Assembly: GCF_035621355.1 (NCBI RefSeq)
Contig: NZ_CP141769.1
Location: forward strand, 2,232,001 to 2,296,000
Reading direction: 5' to 3'
Source: Thiobacillus sp. SCUT-2
GTDB lineage: Bacteria > Pseudomonadota > Gammaproteobacteria > Burkholderiales > Thiobacillaceae
Length of the DNA stretch: 64,000 bases
Part shown: one piece after another, positions 1 to 8,873 of the stretch
How the letters are laid out: every line of letters begins with the position of its first letter
How positions within the stretch are numbered: the first letter of the stretch is position 1
The notes under the pieces: generated by a model
What the model was told of the DNA's origin: nothing
Seen by the model: only the letters and a program-made list of their open reading frames with translations
The model's database searches: none
Program-made: the position numbers and the translations under genes

Positions 1-1
1 C

Positions 2-292
2 ACCGCGGGAAGCGGCTACCGCGAAGCGTTCAGTATGCGCATCGTGCCCCGGCTCGAGGCCTTCCGCCCCCAGCTCGTGCTGTGCTCGGCGGGCTTCGAC
101 GGCCACCGCGAAGACGAGATGGCGCAGTTCGGCCTGGTCGAGGCCGACTACGTCTGGATCACCGAGCAGGTGATGGACGTCGCCGCGCGCCACGCCGAAG
201 GCCGCATCGTCTCGGTGCTCGAAGGCGGCTACGACCTCAGCGCGCTGGGACGCAGCGTCGCCGCGCACATCAAGGCGCTGGCGGCGCTGTAG
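2..292 (+). CDS. Histone deacetylase / AcuC-family protein, C-terminal part
   Basis: The reading frame enters from the left edge, so only the last 96 residues are visible. They contain AGSGYREAF, the conserved LVLCSAGFDGH block and the C-terminal EGGYDLSAL block of the arginase/deacetylase fold used by bacterial histone-deacetylase-like amidohydrolases (AcuC, HDAH, acetylpolyamine deacetylases). These are zinc hydrolases that remove acetyl groups from lysines or polyamines. The zinc-binding histidines and most of the active site lie outside the window, so the substrate cannot be judged. The family call is secure; the subfamily is not. Confidence 0.85.
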   Translation, partial: TAGSGYREAFSMRIVPRLEAFRPQLVLCSAGFDGHREDEMAQFGLVEADYVWITEQVMDVAARHAEGRIVSVLEGGYDLSALGRSVAAHIKALAAL

Positions 293-304
293 GCCGGAGG
301 AAAG

Positions 305-334
305 AAAAAGGGCGCCGCCCCCGGCAGCGCCCTT
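305..334 (-). terminator. Rho-independent terminator of the cytochrome operon
   Basis: Inverted repeat AAGGGCGC (308-315) / GCGCCCTT (327-334) with an 11-nt loop. On the minus strand it is followed by a T-rich run (A-run at 305-309 on the plus strand). It lies just past the stop of the minus-strand cytochrome and just after the plus-strand deacetylase gene, so it may work in both directions but is built better for minus. Confidence 0.75.
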
Positions 335-354
335 CGCGTTTCCGGCCGTGATGT

Positions 355-678
355 TCAGTACTTCAGCGTCAGGCCCTTCTGCTCGGAAAAATAGGTGGCA
401 AGGTCGTCGATGTCGGTGGCCGACAGGGTCTTCGCCTGCGCGCCCATGATCGGGTTGGTGCGCTTGCCGGCCTGGTATTCGTGCAGGGCCTGAACCAGGT
501 AATCACGGTGCTGGCCGGCGAGTCGGGGAAAGCTCGTCACGGTGCTGTTGCCGTCCGGGCCGTGGCAGCCGGCGCAGGTGGTCGACTTGGCCTTGCCGGC
601 GTCGTAGTTTCCTTCGGCATGGAGCGGGAGCGAAACGGCGAGCGCAACGGTCGCGGCGATGAGAAGCATTGTTTTCAT
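355..678 (-). CDS. Single-haem c-type cytochrome (c553/c4-like)
   Basis: A 107-residue protein starting MKTMLLIAATVALAVSLP, a typical signal peptide ending near LHAEG, so it is exported. One haem-binding motif CAGCH lies around residue 38, and a distal methionine ligand is plausible in NPIMGAQAK. PRLAGQHRDYLVQALHEY is typical of the cytochrome c553 / half-c4 class that carries electrons in the periplasm to oxidases or reductases. The start is chosen because it gives the signal peptide and has a GGGGAGAC ribosome site; an in-frame extension upstream has no such features. It follows a second cytochrome after only 14 nt, so the two are probably co-transcribed. Confidence 0.9.
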   Translation of the reverse strand: MKTMLLIAATVALAVSLPLHAEGNYDAGKAKSTTCAGCHGPDGNSTVTSFPRLAGQHRDYLVQALHEYQAGKRTNPIMGAQAKTLSATDIDDLATYFSEQKGLTLKY

Positions 679-692
679 GTTGTTGTCTCCCC

Positions 693-1031
693 TCAATTGG
701 CCGGACCGCTGTAGGACGACTCGTAGTAGGCGGCGAGATCCTCCATGTCCTGCTCGGACAGGCTGCTCGCGATGCTCTTCATGCCGGGATGGTTGCGTTC
801 GCCATCCTTGTAGGCTTTGAGCGCAGCTACGATATAATCCGCATGTTGTCCGCCGAGCTTGGGGACGCTGTAAACGCTGGGATAAACCGTACGCCAGCCG
901 GGAATGCCATGACAACCGGCGCACATCGAGGTCTTGAGTTGCCCGGCCTTGGGGTCGCCCGTCGCCTGAACCGGCGCGGCCAACACCAGCAGCACGGACG
1001 CCGACAGCGTCATCGTGGTGAGTTTCATCAT
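693..1031 (-). CDS. Single-haem c-type cytochrome, first gene of pair
   Basis: A 112-residue protein with signal peptide MMKLTTMTLSASVLLVLAAP, one CAGCH haem motif and PKLGGQHADYIVAALKAYKDG, closely related in layout to the following cytochrome. HPGMKSIASSL probably supplies the axial methionine. The pair may have arisen by tandem duplication, or work like the two halves of a di-haem cytochrome c4. Two adjacent ATG codons (1029-1031 and 1026-1028) compete; the GAGG site upstream suits the second slightly better. A TATAAT box lies upstream on the same strand. Confidence 0.9.
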   Translation of the reverse strand: MMKLTTMTLSASVLLVLAAPVQATGDPKAGQLKTSMCAGCHGIPGWRTVYPSVYSVPKLGGQHADYIVAALKAYKDGERNHPGMKSIASSLSEQDMEDLAAYYESSYSGPAN

Positions 1032-1095
1032 CCTCGCTCTCTCTCTCTTTGGTTGATTGTCGTTGGGTCCCCGTCTGACGCAGGGCTCGCGCTCG

Positions 1096-1101
1096 ATTAT
1101 A
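1096..1101 (-). promoter_or_regulatory. -10 box of the cytochrome pair
   Basis: Minus-strand TATAAT followed by CGAGC, about 65 nt before the first cytochrome start. No good -35 is visible. It shares the TATAATCG signature seen at several other promoters of the window. Confidence 0.55.
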
Positions 1102-1198
1102 AGACCGGAGCGCCCGGACGACGGCCGCTGGCGGCCCAAATAATCCTTTTATACCAAAGGCTTATAACATTATTCACTAATATGCTTCTGGAGCTTGC

Positions 1199-3001
1199 GT
1201 GATCGACCTCAAGGCCTGCCCCCTCTGGCTTTACCGCCTGTTGCCCTTCCTCCGCTGGTGGCCCAGCGTCAATTCGGACACCCTCAAGGCCGACGCGGTC
1301 GCCGCCCTCACCGGCGCGATGGTGGTGCTGCCGCAAGCGGTGGCGTTCGCCACGATCGCCGGCCTGCCGCCCGAATACGGCCTCTATGCCGCGATGGTGC
1401 CCGCCGTCATCGGTGCGCTGTGGGGGTCCAGCTGGCATCTGGTGTCGGGACCGACGACCGCGATCTCGATCGTCGTCTTCGCCTCGATCAGCCCGCTCGC
1501 CGAGCCGAGCAGCGCCCACTACATCGGCCTCGTCCTCACGCTGACCCTGCTGACGGGCCTGATCCAGCTGGGAATGGGTGTGGCGCGGCTGGGGGTGCTG
1601 GTCAACTTCATCTCCCACACGGTCATCATCGGCTTCACCGCGGGCGCCGCGCTGCTCATCGCGTCCAGCCAGATCAAGAACTTCTTCGGCCTCGCCATTC
1701 CGCGCGGCGCGCATTTCCATGAAGTGCTGATTCATTTCGGCACCCACATCCTGGACATCAACCTGTGGGTGATGGTCGTCGGCATCGCCACGCTCGCCTC
1801 GGGCATCCTCGCGCGACGCTATCTCAAGAAACTGCCGTACATGATCGTCGCGATGGTGGTGGGCAGCCTGGTGGCGGCGTTCCTGAACGCACGCTACGGC
1901 GTCGAGCAGACCGGCATCAAGACCGTCGGCGCGCTGGTCGCCTCGTTCCCGCCGTTCTCCGTCCCCGAGTTCTCGCTGGCGGCGATCAAGCAGACCCTCT
2001 TCCCGGCGACGATCATCGCGATCCTGGCGCTGACGGAGGCGGTCGCGATCGCGCGCTCCGTCGCGATCAAATCCGACCAGCGCATCGACAGCAACCAGGA
2101 GTTCATCGGCCAGGGCCTGTCGAACATCGCCGGCAGCTTCTTCTCGGGCTACGCCTCGAGCGGATCGTTCAACCGCAGCGGCGTGAACTATGCCTCGGGC
2201 GCCAAGACGCCGCTCGCCGCGGCGCTGTCGGCCGTGTTCCTGCTGCTGATCGTGATGCTCGTCGCGCCGCTGGCGGCCTACCTGCCGGTGCCGGCGATGG
2301 CGGCGATCCTGTTCATCGTCGCCTACGGCCTGATCGACTTCCACCACATGGGCGAGATCATCAAGCGCCACAAGCGCGAGCGCATCGTGCTGGCCATCAC
2401 CTTCATCGGCACGCTCGTGGATCTGGAGAAAGGCATCTTCCTCGGCATCCTGGTGTCGCTGATGTTCTATCTCTATCGGACCTCGCGCCCGTCGATCCGG
2501 CAGCTGGTTCCGCTCGCCTCCGAGGCCGACAACCCGCGCCGCAAGTTCATCGAGGCCGACAGCGAATCGCCGACCTGCCCGCAGATGGCCGTCCTGAGCG
2601 TCGAAGGCTCGATCTTCTTCGGCGCGGTCGAGTACGTGCAGCAGCAGTTCCGCAACATCGACGAGACCAATCCGCAGAAGAAGCACCTGCTGCTGACCTC
2701 GCGCGCGATCGGCTTCGTCGACCTCGCCGGCGCCGAGCTGCTCGCCAAGGAAGCGGCGCGCCGGCGCAAGATGGGCGGCGGCCTCTACCTGGTCGGCGTG
2801 CAGCCGGACCTGACCGAGATGCTGCACCGCAGCAAGCAGGTCGACACCGTCGGCGCCGACCAGATCTTCCAGCACAAGGGCGACGCGCTGCGCGCGGTCT
2901 ACCCGCGCCTCGACAACGAGATCTGCCGGACCTGCACCGCCCGGATCTTCCACGAGTGCAACGTGGCGCTGCCCGACGGCACGCCGCGCGCTTCGGCCTA
3001 G
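1199..3001 (+). CDS. SulP-family inorganic anion transporter with STAS domain
   Basis: A 600-residue inner-membrane permease. The N-terminal part has many hydrophobic segments, including GLPPEYGLYAAMVPAVIGAL and the ASGSFNRSGVNYASGAKT block typical of the SLC26/SulP family, which moves sulfate, bicarbonate or other anions. The C-terminal STAS domain begins near residue 455 (MAVLSVEGSIFFGAVEYV) and contains GFVDLAGAELLAKEA. The tail is cysteine-rich (CRTCTARIFHEC), which is unusual and could bind a metal. It starts at GTG with CTGGAG just upstream. The stop overlaps the converging nuclease gene by 3 nt. The ion is not predictable; sulfate or bicarbonate are the usual options. Confidence 0.9.
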   Translation: MIDLKACPLWLYRLLPFLRWWPSVNSDTLKADAVAALTGAMVVLPQAVAFATIAGLPPEYGLYAAMVPAVIGALWGSSWHLVSGPTTAISIVVFASISPLAEPSSAHYIGLVLTLTLLTGLIQLGMGVARLGVLVNFISHTVIIGFTAGAALLIASSQIKNFFGLAIPRGAHFHEVLIHFGTHILDINLWVMVVGIATLASGILARRYLKKLPYMIVAMVVGSLVAAFLNARYGVEQTGIKTVGALVASFPPFSVPEFSLAAIKQTLFPATIIAILALTEAVAIARSVAIKSDQRIDSNQEFIGQGLSNIAGSFFSGYASSGSFNRSGVNYASGAKTPLAAALSAVFLLLIVMLVAPLAAYLPVPAMAAILFIVAYGLIDFHHMGEIIKRHKRERIVLAITFIGTLVDLEKGIFLGILVSLMFYLYRTSRPSIRQLVPLASEADNPRRKFIEADSESPTCPQMAVLSVEGSIFFGAVEYVQQQFRNIDETNPQKKHLLLTSRAIGFVDLAGAELLAKEAARRRKMGGGLYLVGVQPDLTEMLHRSKQVDTVGADQIFQHKGDALRAVYPRLDNEICRTCTARIFHECNVALPDGTPRASA

Positions 3002-3501
3002 TCGTTATCCTTCGCACGCGCCCGCCGCCATACCCACGGCGGCACCGGCGCAGCGTCCTGCCACAGACCCCGGCGCGCCGTGCGTGCCTCGCGCTGGACC
3101 GTCCGGAGGGCGGCCCCGCGGCGCGAACGCGCCGTCGCCCACGCAAGCCCGCGCCGCACCAGTTCGGTCTCGACCGCGCGGCCGTCCCGACACAGCCGCG
3201 CGATGGTGCGGCCATAGACGTCGGTCGCGACCGTCTCCACCTCCACGTGTCGCTTCAGCACACGCGCCTCCAGCGCGCGCGTCGCCGCGTCCCCGAAGGG
3301 CTGGTCCCTTTCCGGCGCGTCGACGTCGGCCAGGCGAAGCTTCAGGAAGGCCCGTCCCGCGGGATCGACGTGATCGGGCCTGAACAGCACGGTATCGCCG
3401 TCGATCACGACGATGACCACACCATGCAACGTGTCCGCCGTTGCGGAGCCGGCGAGCACCCAGACGAGCGCCGCCAGCCACGGCGCAAGTCCCCGCCTCA
3501 C
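2998..3501 (-). CDS. Secreted thermonuclease-like (SNase-fold) nuclease
   Basis: A 167-residue protein with a short signal sequence (LAPWLAALVWVLAGSATA) followed by a staphylococcal-nuclease domain. The calcium/active-site pattern is present: VIDGDTV, then LRLADVDAPERDQPFG (Arg, Asp, Glu), then DVYGRTIARL with the second catalytic Arg. Such enzymes cut DNA and RNA to 3'-phosphates in the periplasm or medium. The GTG start (3501-3499) overlaps the recN TGA as GTGA, indicating translational coupling, and gives the signal peptide. It converges with the SulP gene, sharing ctag. Confidence 0.85.
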   Translation of the reverse strand: MRRGLAPWLAALVWVLAGSATADTLHGVVIVVIDGDTVLFRPDHVDPAGRAFLKLRLADVDAPERDQPFGDAATRALEARVLKRHVEVETVATDVYGRTIARLCRDGRAVETELVRRGLAWATARSRRGAALRTVQREARTARRGLWQDAAPVPPWVWRRARAKDND

Positions 3502-5153
3502 CCGGCGAGCATCTCGGCGGCGTGCTGCCGCGTGGTCGCGGTGATCCTGAGGCCGCCCAGCATGCGCGCGATCTCCTCGACGCGCGCGGCCTCGTCGAGC
3601 ACCTCGATGTTGGACGAGACGACGCCGCCGCTGGCCTGCTTGGACACGCGCAGGTGCTGCGTGCCACGGGCCGCGACCTGCGGCAGGTGGGTGATGACGA
3701 GCACCTGCCGGCGCTCGCCGAGCCTGGCCAGCCGCCGCCCGACCGCCTCGGCGACGCTGCCGCCGATGCCGACGTCGACCTCGTCGAAGATCAGCGTCGG
3801 CACGCCCGCCACGCCCGACAGCGCGGTCTGGATCGCCAGGCTGATGCGCGACAGCTCGCCGCCCGACGCGACTTTCGCGAGCGGCCCCGGCGGCAGGCCG
3901 GGATGGCTGGCGACGAGGAAAGCCACGTCCTCGAGCCCATGCGCGCGCGGCTCGCTGGCGGGATGGAGCTGGACGTCGAGCTGCCCGCCGGCCAGCGCCA
4001 GTTCGTGCATCGCGGCGGTGACCTGCTTCGACAGCGCGGCGGCCGCCTTGCGGCGCTGCGCCGAAAGCGCCCTGGCCTGGGACTGGTACTGCGCCTGCGC
4101 GGCGTCCTCCGCCGCCTGCAAGGCCTCGAGGTCGTCGCTCGCCGCGAGCGCGGCCAGCCGTGCCTCGAACTGTTCCAGCAGCCCGGCCAGCGCCTCGGGC
4201 TGGACCCGCTGCTTGCGCGCCAGGCGGTGCATGTCGGCGAGGCGCCGGTCGAGTTCGGCAAGGCGCTCGGGGTCGAGGCTGAGATGGCTCGCATAGCGGC
4301 GCAGCGCATGCACGGCCTCGGCGACGTCGGCGCTGGCCGCATCGAGCAGCGCCGCCACGTCCGTTAGGCCGTCGTCGACCGCCAGCATGGCATCGAGCCG
4401 CGCACGCAGCTCGCCGAGCCGGCTCGACACCGCCGCCTCGCTCTCGTCGAGCCCATCGATCAGCGCCTGGCTGCCCTCGAGCAGCGTCGTGACGTGCGCC
4501 AGCCGCGCATGCTCGGCCTGGATCTCGCCCCAACGCCCGAGGTCGTCGCCGAGCGCCCGCAGTTCTTCGACGACGAGCGTGAGCCCTTCGCGCTCGATCT
4601 GTCGCGCCTGCCCGTGGGCCGCCGCGTCGAGCCGCCGCTGCCGGGCGGCCTGCCACGCACGCCAGGCCGCCGCAACCGTCTCGGCCTGCTGCTGGGCGCC
4701 GGCGTAGGCATCGAGCACCTCGCGCTGCGCCTGCTGCCGCAGCAAGGCGTGGTGCGCATGCTGGCCATGGATGTCGAGCAGGAAGTCGGCAGCCTCCTTG
4801 AGCTGCGCCAGCGTCGCGGCGCTGCCGTTGATGAAGGCGCGTGAGCGGCCACCGGCATCGATCACGCGGCGCAGGATCAGCGTGCCCTCGTCCGCCGCGA
4901 AGCCTGCCGCGTCGAGCCAGGCCACAAGCTGCGGCAACCGGTCGAGCGCGAACTCGGCCGCGATTTCGGCGCGCGCGGCCCCCTGCCGCACGACGCCGCC
5001 CTCGGCGCGGTCGCCGAGCGCCAGCGCCAAGGCGTCGATCAGGATGGATTTGCCGGCCCCGGTTTCCCCGGTGAGCACCGTGAGGCCGGGCGCGAAGTCA
5101 AGCTCGACCGACTCGACCAGCAGGTAGTTGCGGATGGACAGATGGGCCAGCAC
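3498..5153 (-). CDS. recN: DNA repair protein RecN
   Basis: A 551-residue SMC-like ATPase of normal RecN length. The N-terminus MLAHLSIRNYLLVESVELDF and Walker A GETGAGKSILIDALALALG are diagnostic; the middle is a long coiled coil rich in Ala, Arg, Glu and Leu; the C-terminal half carries the signature VASGGELSRISLAIQ and Walker B TLIFDEVDVGIGG. RecN tethers DNA ends during double-strand-break repair. It starts 6 nt after the nadK stop and overlaps the nuclease gene, so nadK-recN-nuclease is one minus-strand operon. Confidence 0.97.
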   Translation of the reverse strand: MLAHLSIRNYLLVESVELDFAPGLTVLTGETGAGKSILIDALALALGDRAEGGVVRQGAARAEIAAEFALDRLPQLVAWLDAAGFAADEGTLILRRVIDAGGRSRAFINGSAATLAQLKEAADFLLDIHGQHAHHALLRQQAQREVLDAYAGAQQQAETVAAAWRAWQAARQRRLDAAAHGQARQIEREGLTLVVEELRALGDDLGRWGEIQAEHARLAHVTTLLEGSQALIDGLDESEAAVSSRLGELRARLDAMLAVDDGLTDVAALLDAASADVAEAVHALRRYASHLSLDPERLAELDRRLADMHRLARKQRVQPEALAGLLEQFEARLAALAASDDLEALQAAEDAAQAQYQSQARALSAQRRKAAAALSKQVTAAMHELALAGGQLDVQLHPASEPRAHGLEDVAFLVASHPGLPPGPLAKVASGGELSRISLAIQTALSGVAGVPTLIFDEVDVGIGGSVAEAVGRRLARLGERRQVLVITHLPQVAARGTQHLRVSKQASGGVVSSNIEVLDEAARVEEIARMLGGLRITATTRQHAAEMLAG

Positions 5154-5159
5154 GGGTGC

Positions 5160-6032
5160 TCAGAGCTTCTTGCCCCAGTGCAGCTTCTGCCGCAAGGTGT
5201 CGTAGTAGCTGTAGGAATGCGGGTGCAGCAGCGTGACCGGGCGGCTCGCGCGGGTGATCCAGACGTGGTCGCCGCTCTTGAGGTCGAAATAGCTCTGGCC
5301 GTCGAAATGCACGCGCGCATCGTCCGCATAGGTCAGGTGGATCTCGATGCGCGAATGGCTGCTGACGACGATGGGACGCGCGGACAGCGTATGCGGGCAG
5401 ATCGGCACCAGCGCCACCGCCTCCAGCGTCGGGTGCACGATGGGACCGCCGGCGGAGAGCGCGTACGCGGTCGTGCCCGTCGGGCTGGTCACGACCAGGC
5501 CGTCCGCCCGCTGGCTGTAGACGAACTCGCTGTTGATCGCGATCTCGAGGTCGATGAGTCGGCCCGAGCCGCCCTTGCCCACCACCACGTCGTTGAATGC
5601 CGTGGACTCGAACACCGCCTCGCCGCCGCGGCGGATCAGGCCGTTCAGCAGGATGCGCTCTTCCGCCACGTATTGCCCGCTGAGTATCTCCGCCAGCGCG
5701 TCGTACATGTCCTCCACGGTGATGTCCGTGAGAAAGCCCAGCCGCCCCTGGTTGATTCCGATCAGCGGCGCGCCGTGCGGCGCGAGCTCCCGCGCGATCG
5801 ACAGCATGGTGCCGTCGCCGCCCAGCACCACCACCACGTCGCATTCCGTCGCCAGCTGATGCAGGTTGCGAGTCGGAAAGTCGCGGATGCCCAGATGGTC
5901 GGCGCTCTGGCAGGCCAGCAGGACCTCGTGGCCGCGCCGCCGCAGGAACTCCCCCAAGGCGCGTGCGGACTCGCCCATGCACAGGTTGTCGTATTTGCCG
6001 ACGAGGCCGACCGTATGGAAAGGGGTTTGCAT
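5160..6032 (-). CDS. nadK: NAD kinase
   Basis: A 290-residue ATP-dependent NAD kinase producing NADP. Visible family motifs are VVLGGDGTMLSIAR (the GGDGT nucleotide site), GINQGRLGFLTDI, and the second block ADGLVVTSPTGTTAYALSAGGPI. The length is usual for proteobacterial NadK. The ATG at 6032 lies only 8 nt after a perfect TATAAT box, so the transcript should be almost leaderless. It is divergent from hrcA and heads the nadK-recN-nuclease operon, the same nadK/recN/hrcA neighbourhood known from other proteobacteria. Confidence 0.97.
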   Translation of the reverse strand: MQTPFHTVGLVGKYDNLCMGESARALGEFLRRRGHEVLLACQSADHLGIRDFPTRNLHQLATECDVVVVLGGDGTMLSIARELAPHGAPLIGINQGRLGFLTDITVEDMYDALAEILSGQYVAEERILLNGLIRRGGEAVFESTAFNDVVVGKGGSGRLIDLEIAINSEFVYSQRADGLVVTSPTGTTAYALSAGGPIVHPTLEAVALVPICPHTLSARPIVVSSHSRIEIHLTYADDARVHFDGQSYFDLKSGDHVWITRASRPVTLLHPHSYSYYDTLRQKLHWGKKL

Positions 6033-6040
6033 GAGGGGCG

Positions 6041-6046
6041 ATTATA
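6041..6046 (-). promoter_or_regulatory. -10 box of nadK (leaderless)
   Basis: Minus-strand TATAAT followed by CGCCCCTC and then the nadK ATG. Transcription starting 7-8 nt after the box would begin at or next to the start codon. Confidence 0.65.
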
Positions 6047-6087
6047 TAGGGGGAGCGGTGAACGGTAAGCAGGGAGCGGACTGACAG

Positions 6088-6135
6088 GCTCCCCGCTCCC
6101 CGCTCCCCGCTCCCCGCTCCCCGCTCCCCGCTCCC
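6088..6135. repeat. 7-bp tandem repeat (GCTCCCC) between nadK and hrcA
   Basis: Six exact copies of GCTCCCC (starting at 6088, 6095, 6102, 6109, 6116, 6123) plus a seventh cut to GCTCCC. It ends 4 nt before the hrcA -10 box, so the hrcA -35 position falls inside the repeat. Repeats of this kind change copy number by slippage. Confidence 0.95.
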
Positions 6136-6139
6136 GGAA

Positions 6140-6145
6140 TATAAT
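6140..6145 (+). promoter_or_regulatory. -10 box of hrcA (leaderless)
   Basis: TATAAT followed by CGCTGA and the hrcA ATG at 6152, leaving only 6 nt between box and start codon. No CIRCE palindrome is visible nearby. Confidence 0.65.
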
Positions 6146-6151
6146 CGCTGA

Positions 6152-7168
6152 ATGCTCAACGACCGCGCCCGCATCCTGCTGAAAACCCTCGTGGAACGCT
6201 ACATCAGCGAGGGCGAACCCGTGGGCTCGCGCACCCTGTCCAAGCATGCCGGCCTCGACCTGTCACCCGCCAGCATCCGCAACATCATGGCCGACCTCGA
6301 GGAAATGGGCTTCGTCACCAGCCCGCACACCTCGGCGGGCCGCGTGCCGACGCCGCGCGGCTACCGCTTCTTCGTCGACACGCTGCTGACCGTGCGGCCG
6401 CTCGACCGCGTCGCCGTCAGCCAGCTCGAGACGCAGCTCGCGCCGTCCGACCCGCAGCGCCTCATCACCGCGGCATCCACGCTGCTGTCCGACCTCAGCC
6501 AGTTCGCCGGGCTGGTGATGACGCCGCGGCGCAGCCCGGCCTTCCGCCAGGTCGAGTTCCTGCGGCTGTCGGAAAAGCGCATCCTGCTGATCATCGTAAC
6601 CATGGAAGGCGAAGTCGAGAACCGGGTCATCCTGACCGAACAGCCCTACAGCGCCTCGGCGCTCACCGAGGCCGCCAACTACTTCAACCAGAACTTCGCG
6701 GGCTTCAGCTTCGACCAGGTGCGGACCAGGCTGCGCGACGAGCTCGGCCGCATGCGCGACGACATCACGCGCCTGATGAGCGCGGCGGTCGACGCCGGCA
6801 GCCAGGCGCTCGACGCCAGCCAGGAAAACGTCGTGGTCGCCGGCAGCCGCAAGCTCCTCGACGTCGAGGAATTGTCCAGCAACATGGGCAACCTGCGCCG
6901 CCTGTTCGACGCCTTCGAGCAGAAGACCGGCCTGCTGCGCCTGCTCGACCAGTCGCGCAACGCCGCCGGCGTGCAGATCTTCATCGGCGGCGAATCCGAG
7001 CTGCTGCCGCTCGACGAATGCAGCCTCGTCACGGCGCCCTACTCGGTCGACGGCCAGGTCGTCGGCACGCTGGGCGTCGTCGGTCCCACGCGGATGGCCT
7101 ACGAACGCGTGGTGCCGATCGTCGACGTCACCGCCAAAATCCTGTCCAGCGCCCTGTCGCATCACTGA
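6152..7168 (+). CDS. hrcA: Heat-inducible transcription repressor HrcA
   Basis: A 338-residue repressor that binds CIRCE operators of groE/dnaK genes and needs GroEL for folding. The N-terminal winged helix shows [20 protein letters not shown] and [17 protein letters not shown], followed by [20 protein letters not shown], all classic HrcA blocks; the rest matches the GAF-like dimer domain. hemH begins on the very next base after its stop, so the two are co-transcribed. Its own promoter lacks a CIRCE element, so autoregulation is not evident. Confidence 0.97.
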   Translation: MLNDRARILLKTLVERYISEGEPVGSRTLSKHAGLDLSPASIRNIMADLEEMGFVTSPHTSAGRVPTPRGYRFFVDTLLTVRPLDRVAVSQLETQLAPSDPQRLITAASTLLSDLSQFAGLVMTPRRSPAFRQVEFLRLSEKRILLIIVTMEGEVENRVILTEQPYSASALTEAANYFNQNFAGFSFDQVRTRLRDELGRMRDDITRLMSAAVDAGSQALDASQENVVVAGSRKLLDVEELSSNMGNLRRLFDAFEQKTGLLRLLDQSRNAAGVQIFIGGESELLPLDECSLVTAPYSVDGQVVGTLGVVGPTRMAYERVVPIVDVTAKILSSALSHH

Positions 7169-8272
7169 ATGAAATACGCCAACGAGCCGGAATACACCCA
7201 CGGGCAAGCGGCGCGCACCGGCATCCTGCTAGTCAACCTCGGCACGCCGGAGGCGCCGACCGCCAGGGCATTGCGCCCCTACCTCCGGGAGTTCCTGTCC
7301 GACCCGCGCGTCGTCGAGATTCCGCGCCCGATCTGGTGGCTCATACTCAACGGCATCATCCTCAACACGCGGCCGAAGAAATCCGCCGAGAAGTACGCGT
7401 CGATCTGGACGGCCGAGGGCTCGCCGCTCAAGGTGCACACCGAGAAGCAGGCGAAGCTGCTGAAGGGCTGGCTGGGCGAGAAAATCGCCTCGCCCTTCGT
7501 CGTCGAGTACGCGATGCGCTACGGCACGCCCGCGATCCCCGCCACGCTGGAGAAGATGAAGGCAGCCGGCTGCGACCGCATCCTGATCCTGCCGGCGTAT
7601 CCGCAATACGCCGCGTCGAGCACCGCGACCGCCTTCGACGCCGCATTCGACTGGCTCAAGCACGTCCGCAACCAGCCGGCGCTGCGCACGGTCAAGCACT
7701 ACCACGATCATCCCGCCTACATCCGGGCGCTCGCCGCCAACATCCGCGACGCCTGGCAGATGCACGGCCGCCCCGACGTGCTGCTGATGAGCTTCCACGG
7801 CGTGCCGCGCTACACGCTCGACAAGGGCGACCCCTACCACTGCGAGTGCCGGAAGACCGGCCGCCTGCTGGCCGAGGCGCTGGGGCTGGAACCCGCCCAG
7901 TATCGCCTCACCTTCCAGTCGCGCTTCGGCCGCGCCGAGTGGATCCAGCCCTACACCGACAAGACCCTCGAGGAACTCGGCCGTGCCGGCGTCGGCCGCG
8001 TCGACGTCGTCGCGCCGGGCTTCACCGCCGACTGCCTCGAAACCCTGGAAGAGCTGGCGATGGAAGGTCGTGCCACCTTCCTCGCCGCCGGCGGCAAGGC
8101 CTTCCACTACATCCCCGCACTCAACGAGCATCCCCGATGGATCGACGCGCTCGGCGAGATCGCGCTGGCCAACCTCGGCGGTTGGGTCGACGAGAGCCGG
8201 GATCGCGACGCCGACGAAGCCGCGCGCCGGGCCAGCCGGAGCCGTGCGCTGGCGCTGGGCGCGCGCAGCTGA
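7169..8272 (+). CDS. hemH: Ferrochelatase
   Basis: A 367-residue enzyme inserting ferrous iron into protoporphyrin IX, the last step of haem synthesis. Visible motifs are [13 protein letters not shown] at the N-terminus, [18 protein letters not shown], the active-site histidine block [13 protein letters not shown] and the glutamate block [12 protein letters not shown]. The ATG abuts the hrcA stop, and a strong terminator follows. The pairing of a stress repressor with haem synthesis in one transcript is common in betaproteobacteria. Confidence 0.97.
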   Translation: MKYANEPEYTHGQAARTGILLVNLGTPEAPTARALRPYLREFLSDPRVVEIPRPIWWLILNGIILNTRPKKSAEKYASIWTAEGSPLKVHTEKQAKLLKGWLGEKIASPFVVEYAMRYGTPAIPATLEKMKAAGCDRILILPAYPQYAASSTATAFDAAFDWLKHVRNQPALRTVKHYHDHPAYIRALAANIRDAWQMHGRPDVLLMSFHGVPRYTLDKGDPYHCECRKTGRLLAEALGLEPAQYRLTFQSRFGRAEWIQPYTDKTLEELGRAGVGRVDVVAPGFTADCLETLEELAMEGRATFLAAGGKAFHYIPALNEHPRWIDALGEIALANLGGWVDESRDRDADEAARRASRSRALALGARS

Positions 8273-8301
8273 CGGGCTTCATCAGAAGCAAAGGCTTGCC
8301 G

Positions 8302-8327
8302 ACGGGGCTGGTGCCCCGTTTTTTTTT
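8302..8327 (+). terminator. Strong rho-independent terminator after hemH
   Basis: Perfect 7-bp stem ACGGGGC (8302-8308) / GCCCCGT (8313-8319), 4-nt loop, then a run of nine T. Confidence 0.93.
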
Positions 8328-8383
8328 GCCTCGCCGATTCCCTCCGGGCGCCGGCGGCGAAGGTGGACCCGAAACCCGACTTG

Positions 8384-8405
8384 TAGTCGGAAGCGTCACC
8401 GACTA
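8384..8405. repeat. 22-bp interrupted palindrome upstream of small gene
   Basis: TAGTCGG and CCGACTA separated by 8 nt, lying 44 nt before the start codon of the next gene. It could be an operator or a leader hairpin; no T-run follows. Confidence 0.5.
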
Positions 8406-8448
8406 GCTTTCAATCATCACGCCAAACGGCCGTTCCCGGAGGTTTCCC

Positions 8449-8757
8449 ATGATCGACACGCCGCATGTGGATCGCCTGGTCCAGCAACACATCCTCGAAC
8501 ACGAGATGCGCCTGAAGCAGGTGGACACCCTGCTCGAACGCGCCCGGCAGCTCGTTCCCGACGCCGCCGGCGACGCGGCGAAACAGCTCGCGACCGCGAA
8601 GGCGGAGCGCGACAGACTGGCCGGTCGCGTGGAGGAATACAAGCAGCTTCCCGCGGCGCAGTGGTCCGAAGCGGAATTCGAGAACAAGGGCCCCATGATC
8701 GTGTGGGACACGCTGGCCCAGCAACTGGAGAAGCTGGTCGAGCGTCTGGAACACTAG
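8449..8757 (+). CDS. Hypothetical small helical protein
   Basis: A 102-residue protein without recognised domain. It is almost entirely charged and helical, with heptad-like stretches (HILEHEMRLKQVDTLLERAR and LEKLVERLEH), so a short coiled coil is likely. No signal peptide or membrane segment. The ATG has a good GGAGG ribosome site 7 nt upstream, and the gene stands alone between a terminator and a converging gene, so it is probably real. Function unknown. Confidence 0.7.
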   Translation: MIDTPHVDRLVQQHILEHEMRLKQVDTLLERARQLVPDAAGDAAKQLATAKAERDRLAGRVEEYKQLPAAQWSEAEFENKGPMIVWDTLAQQLEKLVERLEH

Positions 8758-8819
8758 GCCCGACGCCTCGCGAGGCACGCCGAAGCCACGCCGGCCCGAG
8801 CGGCGCGCGACGGCCATGG

Positions 8820-8840
8820 AAAAACGGGGCGCGGCCCCGT
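8820..8840 (-). terminator. Terminator of the yjdM-like gene
   Basis: Stem ACGGGGC (8824-8830) / GCCCCGT (8834-8840), 3-nt loop, with T-run on the minus strand (A-run 8820-8824). Nearly the same stem sequence as the hemH terminator. Confidence 0.8.
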
Positions 8841-8873
8841 TGCGTCGCTGACGCCAGATGGAAGTCGGGCGCC

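Noticed and set aside
829-846. TATAATCC inside the second cytochrome gene as a promoter
   Set aside because: It lies in the coding region on the opposite strand with no gene start after it.
1097-2953. Long minus-strand open frame opposite the SulP gene, and many similar ones opposite other genes
   Set aside because: High GC keeps antisense frames open; they are Arg/Ala/Asp-rich, lack domains and ribosome sites, and the opposite strand holds a clear gene.
6033-6151. CIRCE operator before hrcA
   Set aside because: Looked for TTAGCACTC-N9-GAGTGCTAA and found no such palindrome.
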